Shown: positions 25,314 to 32,344 of the stretch, piece by piece
How the letters are laid out: each line of letters begins with the position of its first letter
How positions within the stretch are numbered: the first letter of the stretch is position 1
Source of the DNA: Akkermansiaceae bacterium
GTDB lineage: Bacteria > Verrucomicrobiota > Verrucomicrobiia > Verrucomicrobiales > Akkermansiaceae
Length of the DNA: 38,105 bases
Assembly (NCBI GenBank): GCA_015062055.1
Contig: SUVK01000022.1
Location: 1-38,105 of the forward strand
Direction: 5' to 3'
Notes under the pieces: model-generated
Database searches by the model: none
The model's input: only the letters and a program-made list of their open reading frames with translations
Told to the model about the DNA's origin: nothing
Position numbers and translations under genes: made by a program

Positions 25314-25412
25314 TTATTTAGCGGCACAGAAGAGATTGAGCACAGGATTGGTAGTAGTGTTCTTTCCCCCTACCGGGACCGTCAAAGTGAGTCTATTTAT
25401 TTTATTCATCAT
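25314..25412 (-). CDS. Small peptide, 32 aa, next to repeat copy 3
   Basis: Starts MMNKINRLTLTVPVGG and ends with NLFCAAK. It begins just downstream of repeat copy 3. A homologous but start-less frame follows repeat copy 2, which supports a real ancestral coding unit. No family is recognised; low certainty because of size. Confidence 0.35.
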   Translation of the reverse strand: MMNKINRLTLTVPVGGKNTTTNPVLNLFCAAK

Positions 25413-25418
25413 TTTATT

Positions 25419-25500
25419 GTGTTTGGATTAATAAGATATGTGAATTACACCAATAAAGAGAAAGCAAGCGAGCAAAATCTATCACGATTTTGCAAAAAAT
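25419..25500 (-). repeat. Repeated promoter/leader sequence, copy 3
   Basis: Carries the identical TGAATTACACCAATAAAGAG core. The minus-strand -10 is TAGATT here instead of TAGAAT. Likely promoter/leader for the small-gene operon at 25412-24791. Confidence 0.75.
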
Positions 25501-25701
25501 AAATTTCAGGGCAAAAAGCGCCTCAATACACCCCCCGAAGCACATGTGTCTCAAAGATTTTCTACAAAGGTAGCGAAATAGTAAAAATCGGGGCTGTTTC
25601 AAATCTGCTGATAAAAATGGGTAAAATAGCGCATTCTTGAGTGTATAGGGTATGGGCATTCTTGAAGCTGCCCCCTATTGCAATGAACAAGAACTTATAG
25701 C

Positions 25702-25730
25702 TTGCCATGGGCGTTTGAAAATGCTAAGAT
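25702..25730 (+). promoter_or_regulatory. ppk promoter
   Basis: TTGCCA (25702-25707), 17-base spacer, TAAGAT (25725-25730). The leader is about 30 bases before the ATG at 25767. Confidence 0.6.
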
Positions 25731-25766
25731 GGAGGGCGCGCAAGAGTGTAGGCGCAACAGGGCAAT

Positions 25767-27845
25767 ATGTATATTAACCGAGAGATATCGTGGCTGGAGT
25801 TCAACCAACGGGTGCTGGATCAAGCATACCGTCGCGAACTGCCACTCTTGGAGCGTGTCAAATTTTTATCTATCAGCGCCAGCAATTTGGACGAGTTTTT
25901 CCAGGTACGCGTAGGCGGGTTGATGCTGTTGCGCCAAAGTGGCAAGAAAGCAGCCGACCGCACGGGCTTGGCCCCCACAGAGCAGCTGGAAATGATACGC
26001 ATGAGGGCATCGGGTATGGTGGCCGACCAATACATGTTGATGAACCGAGAGCTCATGCCGCTGATGCAACAGGCGGGTATAAGCCCACTGCCCATCAAAG
26101 AGTTAACAGAGACGCAATACGCCGCACTTGAAGAACACTTTCTCGACAACATAGCCCCGCTGCTTACCCCGCTTGCCATGGAGGTAGAGCGCCCGCCGCT
26201 GTTGCCCAACCTGCACATTATCCTGGCACTGGAGCTGCGCGAGCCCGACAGTGAAGCTACCCGCATGGTAACGGTAGTATTGCCCGAGACTCTGCCGCGC
26301 CGCGTGCACTCTGCCGCCCTTGGGCGAGACGGCTATGTGCTGTTGGAGGATTTGGTGAGCGAGTTTATAGGGCACTTATTCCCGGAGGAGCCCATTGTCA
26401 ACCGCAGTCTTTTTCGAGTAACCCGCAACGGCGACATAGCCGTGGCCGAAGAAGAAGGGGGCGATTTTGCACAAGAGATGGAGGCCGTGCTGGTAGCACG
26501 CAAATTCTCCGACTGCGTGCGTTTGGAGCTACCGGCAGATACGCCTACAGAGTTTGCGCGCCGTATAGCCGACATGGTAGGAGCAGATGAGTTTTGCACC
26601 TACCCGGTGCATGGGGCTTTGCAGTTGGTAGACTTCGGGCGCTTGGCGTACGACCCCGGCAACGAGCATCTGAAGATGGATGCGTGGACCCCCGTCCCCC
26701 CCGCTGCGGTAGACCCCACGCTGAGCATGTTCGACAACATCGCCCAGGGGGATATATTGATACACAATCCCTTCGAGAGCTACGAGCCCGTTGTTCGCTT
26801 TGTAGAAGAGGCTGCAAAAGACCCGGATGTACTGGCCATCAAACAAGTACTCTACCGCACCGCTCGCAACTCGCGCTTTGTGGCCGCCCTGTGCCGCGCA
26901 GCAGAGGCCGGCAAGCAAGTAACCGTACTGGTCGAGCTGAAAGCCCGTTTCGACGAAAGCCGCAATCTCATGCAGGCAGAGCAACTGCAAAAAGCCGGCG
27001 TGCAGGTTGTATACGGTGTTAAAGGCTTTAAAACACACGCCAAAATCACCTTGGTAGTACGCCGAGAAAACGGCGTCTTGCGCCGATATTGCCATTTTGG
27101 CACCGGCAACTACAACGAAACCACCGCAGCGCTGTACAGCGACCTCAACCTGCTTACGAGCAACGAACAATTGGGGGCCGATGCCTCACAATTTTTCAAC
27201 TCCATAACCGGGTTGACCAAGCTGATGAAGTTTCGCCGTCTCTTCCCGAGCCCGGGTATGATGAAAAAGCGTTTGCTCGAGCTGATAAATGCCGAGACCG
27301 AGCGGGCCCGCCGTGGCGAACCCGCCCGCATACAAGCCAAGATGAACTCCCTGAATGACAAGGAAGTAATGAACGCGCTGGAGAAAGCGTCTCAAGCCGG
27401 GGTACGCATCAACCTGAATGTGCGCGGCATTTGCTGCTGGACCCCCGACACCCCGCAAGGGCAAGTGCGCACACGCATTATCAGCATTATCGACCGCTAC
27501 TTGGAGCACGCGCGCATCTTCTGCTTCGGCAATGGCGGTAGCCCGTTGGTATACATAGCCAGTGCAGACTGGATGAGCCGCAACCTCGACCGCCGTGTTG
27601 AGCTGATGATACCCATCGAAAACCGAGATATCGCCGAGCGAATACAAGGCATACTCGAGGCATGTTTTAACGACACGGCGCAAGCCTACGTGGTACGCCC
27701 CGACGGCACATCGATTCAAGTAACCCCTGCAGCCCGCACCAAACCCTTTGCCATGCAGCAACACCTGCAAGAGCTTGCCCAGCAATCCGTACGCACCCGC
27801 GAACACGAAGCCAGACAAACCCTGGAGCCCCACAGACCCAAGTAA
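25767..27845 (+). CDS. ppk: Polyphosphate kinase 1
   Basis: Makes inorganic polyphosphate from ATP. At 692 aa it is full length. The N-domain opens INREISWLEFNQRVL, followed by ISASNLDEFFQVRVGGL. The head domain and two PLD-like catalytic domains follow. The autophosphorylated His is in the segment GFKTHAKITLVVRRENG, followed by YCHFGTGNYNETTA. The second catalytic His region is replaced in its usual place by GNGGSPLVYIASADWMSRNLDRRVE (quoted in part), as in other PPK1. No exopolyphosphatase gene is adjacent. It directly precedes the RiPP locus but has its own promoter. Confidence 0.97.
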   Translation: MYINREISWLEFNQRVLDQAYRRELPLLERVKFLSISASNLDEFFQVRVGGLMLLRQSGKKAADRTGLAPTEQLEMIRMRASGMVADQYMLMNRELMPLMQQAGISPLPIKELTETQYAALEEHFLDNIAPLLTPLAMEVERPPLLPNLHIILALELREPDSEATRMVTVVLPETLPRRVHSAALGRDGYVLLEDLVSEFIGHLFPEEPIVNRSLFRVTRNGDIAVAEEEGGDFAQEMEAVLVARKFSDCVRLELPADTPTEFARRIADMVGADEFCTYPVHGALQLVDFGRLAYDPGNEHLKMDAWTPVPPAAVDPTLSMFDNIAQGDILIHNPFESYEPVVRFVEEAAKDPDVLAIKQVLYRTARNSRFVAALCRAAEAGKQVTVLVELKARFDESRNLMQAEQLQKAGVQVVYGVKGFKTHAKITLVVRRENGVLRRYCHFGTGNYNETTAALYSDLNLLTSNEQLGADASQFFNSITGLTKLMKFRRLFPSPGMMKKRLLELINAETERARRGEPARIQAKMNSLNDKEVMNALEKASQAGVRINLNVRGICCWTPDTPQGQVRTRIISIIDRYLEHARIFCFGNGGSPLVYIASADWMSRNLDRRVELMIPIENRDIAERIQGILEACFNDTAQAYVVRPDGTSIQVTPAARTKPFAMQQHLQELAQQSVRTREHEARQTLEPHRPK

Positions 27846-28219
27846 TACCGCCGCAGAAAGAGGCTTTGGTATAACTGCTCTTCGCAGTGAATCTGCACAT
27901 CATACGCTCTCTACCATAGCAGCCCATGTGTTGATATCTCCCTCGGCCATACCGCATTTTCCTTGGCCTAGGTATCAAACAGCCCATTCATTGTCACAAT
28001 TTTTTCTATCCCAACATCAGCGTAAGTCGCTTACTTTTAATTTGTCTACCTCGGCGTAGCCCAAAGATTTGGAACACGTATGCAATATTCTGAAAAGGTA
28101 CCTATTTTTTACTTGACAAAACACCAAATTGTGATAGAAAAAAATTCCCGTTGGGCAAGCAGATATAAACATTTGTTTGCTTTAGTATGCAAAAATCAAA
28201 CTAAAACATTATATATACC
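27846..28219 (+). other. Region upstream of the first precursor peptide
   Basis: Holds no convincing gene until the precursor. From about 28055 to 28219 it is homologous to 28715-28879, the upstream region of the third precursor, including the promoter at 28113-28140. Confidence 0.6.
28113..28140 (+). promoter_or_regulatory. Promoter of precursor gene 1
   Basis: TTGACA (28113-28118), 16-base spacer ending in TGTGA, TAGAAA (28135-28140). The leader is about 73 bases, unlike the leaderless genes in this window. Confidence 0.7.
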
Positions 28220-28312
28220 ATGCTTACTCCGATTGTTACAACGAGTTCTGCTCAGGTTGAAGGTGGCTGCTGCGACTGCTTCTCCATGCGCTGCGCTTGC
28301 GATTACCAATAA
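28220..28312 (+). CDS. RiPP precursor peptide 1 (Cys-rich, 30 aa)
   Basis: Thirty residues: a short leader-like part, MLTPIVTTSSAQVEGG, then the Cys-rich part CCDCFSMRCACDYQ (Cys17, 18, 20, 25, 27). The same size and Cys spacing occur in two neighbouring genes, with three radical SAM/SPASM maturases alongside, which is the standard arrangement of a radical-SAM-modified RiPP. Conserved non-Cys positions are Gly16, Asp19, Phe21, Met23, Tyr29 and Gln30. There is no Lys anywhere. It has its own promoter, 80 bases upstream. The GG before the first Cys may mark leader cleavage. Mature structure unknown. Confidence 0.85.
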   Translation: MLTPIVTTSSAQVEGGCCDCFSMRCACDYQ

Positions 28313-28325
28313 ATCCTCTAATCAC

Positions 28326-28418
28326 ATGATTACGGGCATCTTAACAGTATCACAAGAATATCAAGATTCAGGGTGTTGTGATTGCTTCACTATGGGATGC
28401 ACATGCAACTATCAATGA
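28326..28418 (+). CDS. RiPP precursor peptide 2 (divergent, 30 aa)
   Basis: Thirty residues, MITGILTVSQEYQDSG then CCDCFTMGCTCNYQ. The leader differs from precursors 1 and 3 almost throughout, but the Cys positions (17, 18, 20, 25, 27), Asp19, Phe21, Met23, Tyr29 and Gln30 are the same. It starts 14 bases after the stop of precursor 1 and shares its mRNA and the terminator at 28436. The contrast of a free leader and a fixed core argues that the core is under selection. Confidence 0.85.
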   Translation: MITGILTVSQEYQDSGCCDCFTMGCTCNYQ

Positions 28419-28435
28419 ATCCATTGGATAAACCG

Positions 28436-28465
28436 GCGAGGCTTTCAGAGCCTCGCTGTTTTTCC
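28436..28465 (+). terminator. Terminator after precursors 1 and 2
   Basis: GCGAGGC (28436-28442), 7-base loop, GCCTCGC (28450-28456), then TGTTTTTCC. Homologous to the terminator at 28990. Confidence 0.88.
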
Positions 28466-28773
28466 TTGTTCATATACCCGGGAAGTTCTAAAAAAGGCGA
28501 GTCTGTTTCAGATAAGCCGGTGCTCCCCTACCCTACCTATGACAAAAAAGTAGCAATCCGGACTTGCCTGCCTTTGTAACACTCGTTACAAAGAGATGAT
28601 GATAAAATAAATATTTAGGCAAGAAGGCAGGACTGACACCAGCACAATTGTCCACCAAAATCGCAGCGAGGTCACGCTTTCATTTGACACTTTTTCAAAT
28701 TTTTACGCATATAGGCTATCATTTACAAAATCTTTGGGACACATGAGTCTATTCAAACGCACCTATTTTTTAC
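28466..28773 (+). other. Spacer between precursor cassettes with a structured element
   Basis: No gene seen. At 28563-28623 a closing stem CTTGCCT/AGGCAAG encloses a perfect 9-bp hairpin, CTTTGTAAC (28572-28580) with GTTACAAAG (28585-28593), loop ACTC. From about 28715 the sequence is homologous to the region before precursor 1. Confidence 0.5.
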
Positions 28774-28801
28774 TTGACAAAATACTACGTTATGATAGAA
28801 G
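28774..28801 (+). promoter_or_regulatory. Promoter of precursor gene 3
   Basis: TTGACA (28774-28779), 16-base spacer ending in TATGA, TAGAAG (28796-28801). Same architecture as the promoter of precursor 1. Confidence 0.7.
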
Positions 28802-28879
28802 AATTCATGTTGAGTTATGCGGAATATAACATCTGCATGCTTTAATATTCAAATATAAACCCATAACATTATCTATACC

Positions 28880-28972
28880 ATGCTTACTCCGATTATTGCA
28901 ACGAGTTCTGCTCAGGTTGAGGGTGGCTGCTGCGACTGCTTCTCCATGCCCTGCGCTTGCTATTATCAATAA
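28880..28972 (+). CDS. RiPP precursor peptide 3 (30 aa)
   Basis: Differs from precursor 1 at only four residues: Val6 to Ile, Thr7 to Ala, Arg24 to Pro and Asp28 to Tyr, giving the core CCDCFSMPCACYYQ. All five Cys and the Asp, Phe, Met, Tyr and Gln anchors are kept. The two variable core positions (24 and 28) also vary in precursor 2 (Gly and Asn), so they appear to be the free positions of the scaffold. It has its own promoter and its own terminator, ahead of the maturase operon. Confidence 0.85.
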   Translation: MLTPIIATSSAQVEGGCCDCFSMPCACYYQ

Positions 28973-28989
28973 ATCCCTATACATAACCT

Positions 28990-29020
28990 GCGAGGCTGAT
29001 AAGGCCTCGCTATTTTTTCC
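28990..29020 (+). terminator. Terminator between precursor 3 and the maturase operon
   Basis: GCGAGGC (28990-28996), 7-base loop, GCCTCGC (29004-29010), then TATTTTTTCC. No clear promoter follows before 29076, so the maturase genes are probably expressed by read-through, giving much more precursor than enzyme. Confidence 0.88.
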
Positions 29021-29075
29021 TAATCACATACCACTCTCTCAGAAGCACGATGGTTGCAAACTTTAGCAACTTTAT

Positions 29076-30446
29076 ATGAATACTCTTGCAGAAAAAGGAA
29101 TTTTCTTTATACCGGCCGGTAGTGAATTCGGGTTGGCAAATAACAAGGCTGTTTACATCGTATACGCACCATTGTCCGGGCGTTCATTCCTGATAACGGG
29201 CAGCGAAAAAGGAAACATAGAGCAAAAGCTACTCTCTCTGTCTGACAGTGCTGATACAGACAACGACCCCTTGCGAGCTATGTTTGCAGAAGAGCAACGT
29301 CGGCAATGGCTTCAATTCCGCATCGCTCCGGAGGATTGTCTCAATCTGACCATTCTCCCCAACCACCGCTGCAATTTCCGGTGCACCTATTGTTATTCAG
29401 CCGGCGGGCGGTCTAATGCAGAGCTGAACAGCACACAAATAACAGCTCTTGCCACTTGGGCACTTCAACATTGTGCGAAAAAAAACAAACCCTGTCGCAT
29501 CCTGTTTTTGGGAGGAGGCGAACCTCTCTTATCGTGGGAAACCATGCGTGAGAGCATTTTACAAATAGAAGAACGCAGCAAAGAACTCGGTGCCACATTA
29601 GACTTTTCCGTCAGCACCAACGGCTCTCTCCTCACAGCAGAAAAAATAGATTTTTTACGAAACCACAAAGTACGAGTGCAAGTATCTTTCGAAGTATTGG
29701 AAGATGTACAAAACGAGCAACGTGGACATTATGATTTGGTACATAACAATATATGTATCGCTCTTGCAGAGGGATTAAATCCGGGCATACACTCCGTCAT
29801 CACAGAAACAAACATTGACCGGATGGAAGAAGTGGTACACACGGCGCATAAGCAATACCCCAATTTGAAAAAACTGGGCCTTGAACCCGTAGTAGACGCA
29901 GAACTGTTGAATACCCCCGCAAAAGCCGCCGATTTCTACCAACGCTTCTACGATGGTTATATCAAAGCGGAAAAGCTTTGCCAAGAATATGGCATAGAAT
30001 TACTTACAGCGTGCAGCAAAGCATTGGAAACTGTACGCACCCACTACTGCGCGGGCCAAATTACACTGACCCCCTTGGGCACATTCTCCTCTTGCGAAGC
30101 TATCAGTAATCCTAAAGAAAACGGCTACCAAGAAGCCATTTTCGGCAAACTGAACGAAGAGGGGCAACCGGAGTTTGACCTGCAGAGCTTCCGACGCTAC
30201 CACCCGGCAGAGCCCGGCTTCATGCGTGACAAGTGCAGCACATGCTGGGCGCGTTGGAACTGCGGTGGCGGCTGTAACTACAAGCGTAACACGCTGTCTG
30301 AAGACGTATTTGATGAGTATTGCAAATTAAACTGCAAACTCATGGAGCATTTTTTGGCCAACAAATTACGCCGTGAGTTTTCCCTAGCCACCCCCGGCGC
30401 AGATTTGGATGCCGTGGTAGCCAACACCTTATCTCAAAACCAATAA
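29076..30446 (+). CDS. Radical SAM/SPASM peptide maturase 1
   Basis: A 456-aa peptide-modifying radical SAM enzyme. The N-terminal 80 residues contain FIPAGSEFG and VYIVYAPLSGRSFL, shared with the other two SPASM enzymes here and a likely peptide-recognition region. The radical SAM core has Cys99, Cys103 and Cys106 (CNFRCTYC) and the GGGEP motif at 146-150. The SPASM domain is complete: Cys325-x9-Gly-x4-Cys340, then Cys387-x2-Cys390-x5-Cys396-x3-Cys400, then Cys416 and Cys420, enough for two auxiliary Fe-S clusters. Enzymes of this type make thioether or other Cys-centred crosslinks. First gene of the operon; the next starts 4 bases later. Confidence 0.93.
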   Translation: MNTLAEKGIFFIPAGSEFGLANNKAVYIVYAPLSGRSFLITGSEKGNIEQKLLSLSDSADTDNDPLRAMFAEEQRRQWLQFRIAPEDCLNLTILPNHRCNFRCTYCYSAGGRSNAELNSTQITALATWALQHCAKKNKPCRILFLGGGEPLLSWETMRESILQIEERSKELGATLDFSVSTNGSLLTAEKIDFLRNHKVRVQVSFEVLEDVQNEQRGHYDLVHNNICIALAEGLNPGIHSVITETNIDRMEEVVHTAHKQYPNLKKLGLEPVVDAELLNTPAKAADFYQRFYDGYIKAEKLCQEYGIELLTACSKALETVRTHYCAGQITLTPLGTFSSCEAISNPKENGYQEAIFGKLNEEGQPEFDLQSFRRYHPAEPGFMRDKCSTCWARWNCGGGCNYKRNTLSEDVFDEYCKLNCKLMEHFLANKLRREFSLATPGADLDAVVANTLSQNQ

Positions 30447-30450
30447 AAGT

Positions 30451-31803
30451 ATGAGTAACAACATTTTTCCCAGGCCGGAGGCATACGCTATCCCCGTCGG
30501 CGAATATTTCGGATGCAATAAAACAGATGTCTTCATAGCGTACGCACCGCTATACGGAGCGTATGGCTTGATGAATGCAACAGAAGCACAGCAACTGCAG
30601 GCCATTCTCAACGACACGGCACCCACCTCAGAGCACGAGTTTCTGACAGCTCTGAAAGGTTGCCCCAAATTGGCGCAGCTTCCCGCCCCGAAAACACCGG
30701 ATGATATCTGGGAGGTAGATTTGTTGCTTAACAATATTTGCAATTTTCACTGCTCATATTGTTACTCTGCCGCCGGTAGGTCCAACAAGCGTATGCCCGA
30801 ATCGGCTTGGCGCAAAACCGTAGACTATCTTTTTGAACAAGAACGCAAAAACAAACTACCGGTACGCATTCATTTCTCCGGTGGCGGAGAACCGCTCATC
30901 AGCTTCTCAGAAATTCAGAAAGTTGTTGCGTATATAGAGAAAAAGCATGCCGAGAGCGGGCGACCATATTCATTGGGAATCGTCTCTAACGGTAGCCTGC
31001 TGACAGATGAAATCATTGAGTATATACGAGACAAAAAAATAGATCTTGTCATCTCCTTTGAGGTACTACCCGAGCTGCAAAATCGAGAAAGAGGCGCCTA
31101 CGACAAAGTAAAGGCAAATTTGGCAAGGTTGCATGAGCTGAATTGCCCGTTCGGCATACGCTCTCCACTGACGGAAGATGCCTTACCACTGCTGCCGACC
31201 ATGCTCGAGGCCCTGAAGAGTGAGTATCCCTACATAACCTCACTCACCGTAGAGCCTGTACACTCACCGGAATGGTACGGCACCCCGGAGAAACTCAAGA
31301 GTTATTTCGACCTATTTTACGAGGTATATACCAAAGCATACGAGCAGGCAGAGAAGTTGGGCATTTTCTTGGGCAGCAACACATTCTCTCAACTCAAATA
31401 CCGTCGAAAAGCAAAATGCATGTGCAAAATGGTCGTAACGGCAGAGGGCACAATCTCGTACTGCGCACGTGTTGCGGCCTCTACAGAACCGCTCTACGAC
31501 CGTTTTATATACGGCACCTGCCTTACAAGCGCAAACGCCCCGACGTTTGATGCCGAGAAGTTCGCCGAAATTAACCGGCACAACATAGAAGAACAACCGC
31601 AATGCCGCCAATGTTTTGCACGCTGGAACTGCGGTGGAGATTGCAGTCTGTTCCACCAAACATATGCGGCAGAATGTTATGCGGTATCCTGCAATTTTAC
31701 CCGAAAATGTTTGATATGGGAAATACTGCTCTGCATACGCAAGGCATTTGAAAAACAGTATCCGGGTAAGAATTTTGAGCAGCATGTGCGAGACTCGGTC
31801 TGA
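30451..31803 (+). CDS. Radical SAM/SPASM peptide maturase 2
   Basis: A 450-aa relative of maturase 1 with the same plan. The N-terminal recognition-like block is AYAIPVGEYFG then VFIAYAPLYGAYGL. The radical SAM core has Cys97, Cys101 and Cys104 (CNFHCSYC) and SGGGEPL. In the SPASM domain, CMCKMVVTAEGTISYC fits C-x9-G-x4-C only from the first Cys, so one extra Cys lies inside the motif. CRQCFARWNCGGDC keeps C-x2-C-x5-C-x3-C, with later Cys in AECYAVSC. The sequence is well diverged from maturases 1 and 3, so it probably performs a different step. Its 3' end overlaps the formyltransferase start by 20 bases. Confidence 0.93.
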   Translation: MSNNIFPRPEAYAIPVGEYFGCNKTDVFIAYAPLYGAYGLMNATEAQQLQAILNDTAPTSEHEFLTALKGCPKLAQLPAPKTPDDIWEVDLLLNNICNFHCSYCYSAAGRSNKRMPESAWRKTVDYLFEQERKNKLPVRIHFSGGGEPLISFSEIQKVVAYIEKKHAESGRPYSLGIVSNGSLLTDEIIEYIRDKKIDLVISFEVLPELQNRERGAYDKVKANLARLHELNCPFGIRSPLTEDALPLLPTMLEALKSEYPYITSLTVEPVHSPEWYGTPEKLKSYFDLFYEVYTKAYEQAEKLGIFLGSNTFSQLKYRRKAKCMCKMVVTAEGTISYCARVAASTEPLYDRFIYGTCLTSANAPTFDAEKFAEINRHNIEEQPQCRQCFARWNCGGDCSLFHQTYAAECYAVSCNFTRKCLIWEILLCIRKAFEKQYPGKNFEQHVRDSV

Positions 31804-32329
31804 GAAAAAATGTGTTCTGTTTACTAACCGCTATAGCGAGCTGATACCGGCACTGGCCCGAGCAACTCGCTTACAGTGCATAGTACACCCCACTGAGCCA
31901 AGGGAACAGGTAGCCACACTGAAAGAACTATGCCCAAACAGTACAGTCATGCAGTGCTACACCCCGAGCACGGCAAGTAACGTAGCTCGAGAACTGCACA
32001 ACATGGCCCCGGATTTGCTTATTACATATGCTTTCCAGCATATCTTACCTGCATATTATGCAGACATATGCCCCGGCATCAATCTACACCCCAGTCTTTT
32101 GCCGGCCTACCCGGGACTCAACCCATGGCAGGAGCAAATGAGGGATGGTGTAAAACAGGGTGGTTACACCATACACCGCCTGACACAGCAGGTAGATGCC
32201 GGAGAAATTTTAGACAGCGTCACCTTTACTTGGCCTATCCCCACTCCCTCACTGGCAAAGCTGAGAGAGAGCACGCTTTTGCAGTATGGGATTCCGCTTT
32301 TACTTAACCTGTTAAAAAAAACGATATAA
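31784..32329 (+). CDS. Formyltransferase-fold enzyme in the RiPP operon
   Basis: A 181-aa protein with the catalytic half of GART/Fmt-type N10-formyltetrahydrofolate formyltransferases. It has the diagnostic GINLHPSLLPAYPG (Asn and His of the N-H-D triad) and VDAGEILD (the Asp), with GGYTIHRL between them. The N-terminal strand KKCVLFTNRYSEL replaces the usual GNGSN-type nucleotide loop, so it is not a standard PurN. The start at 31784 overlaps maturase 2 by 20 bases and is the most likely of several ATGs; the one at 31748 would overlap by 56. Its place in the operon suggests it formylates the peptide or a tailoring intermediate. Confidence 0.8.
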   Translation: MCETRSEKKCVLFTNRYSELIPALARATRLQCIVHPTEPREQVATLKELCPNSTVMQCYTPSTASNVARELHNMAPDLLITYAFQHILPAYYADICPGINLHPSLLPAYPGLNPWQEQMRDGVKQGGYTIHRLTQQVDAGEILDSVTFTWPIPTPSLAKLRESTLLQYGIPLLLNLLKKTI

Positions 32330-32344
32330 TATATAATTTCTGAC

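Larger units (their letters stand above)
28055..28312 (+). repeat. Duplicated precursor cassette, copy 1 (promoter, leader, gene)
   Basis: Aligns with 28715-28972. The shared segments include ACCTATTTTTTACTTGACAA at the promoter, the segment ending ACATTAT-ATATACC before the ATG, and nearly the whole precursor gene. Similar terminator hairpins follow at 28436 and 28990. The leaders have diverged more than the genes. Confidence 0.8.
28715..28972 (+). repeat. Duplicated precursor cassette, copy 2
   Basis: Partner of 28055-28312. It contains the promoter at 28774-28801, a leader of about 75 bases and precursor 3. Confidence 0.8.

Noticed and set aside
25145..25327. 60-codon frame covering the 46-aa small membrane protein
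   Set aside because: It is in a different frame with a mixed, non-hydrophobic composition; the 46-aa frame has a consistent two-helix pattern and better spacing to its neighbours.
32325..32337. Internal promoter for the B12 radical SAM gene
   Set aside because: Two TATAAT-like strings lie 7-14 bases before the ATG, but no acceptable -35 exists and the gene is tightly linked to the operon.
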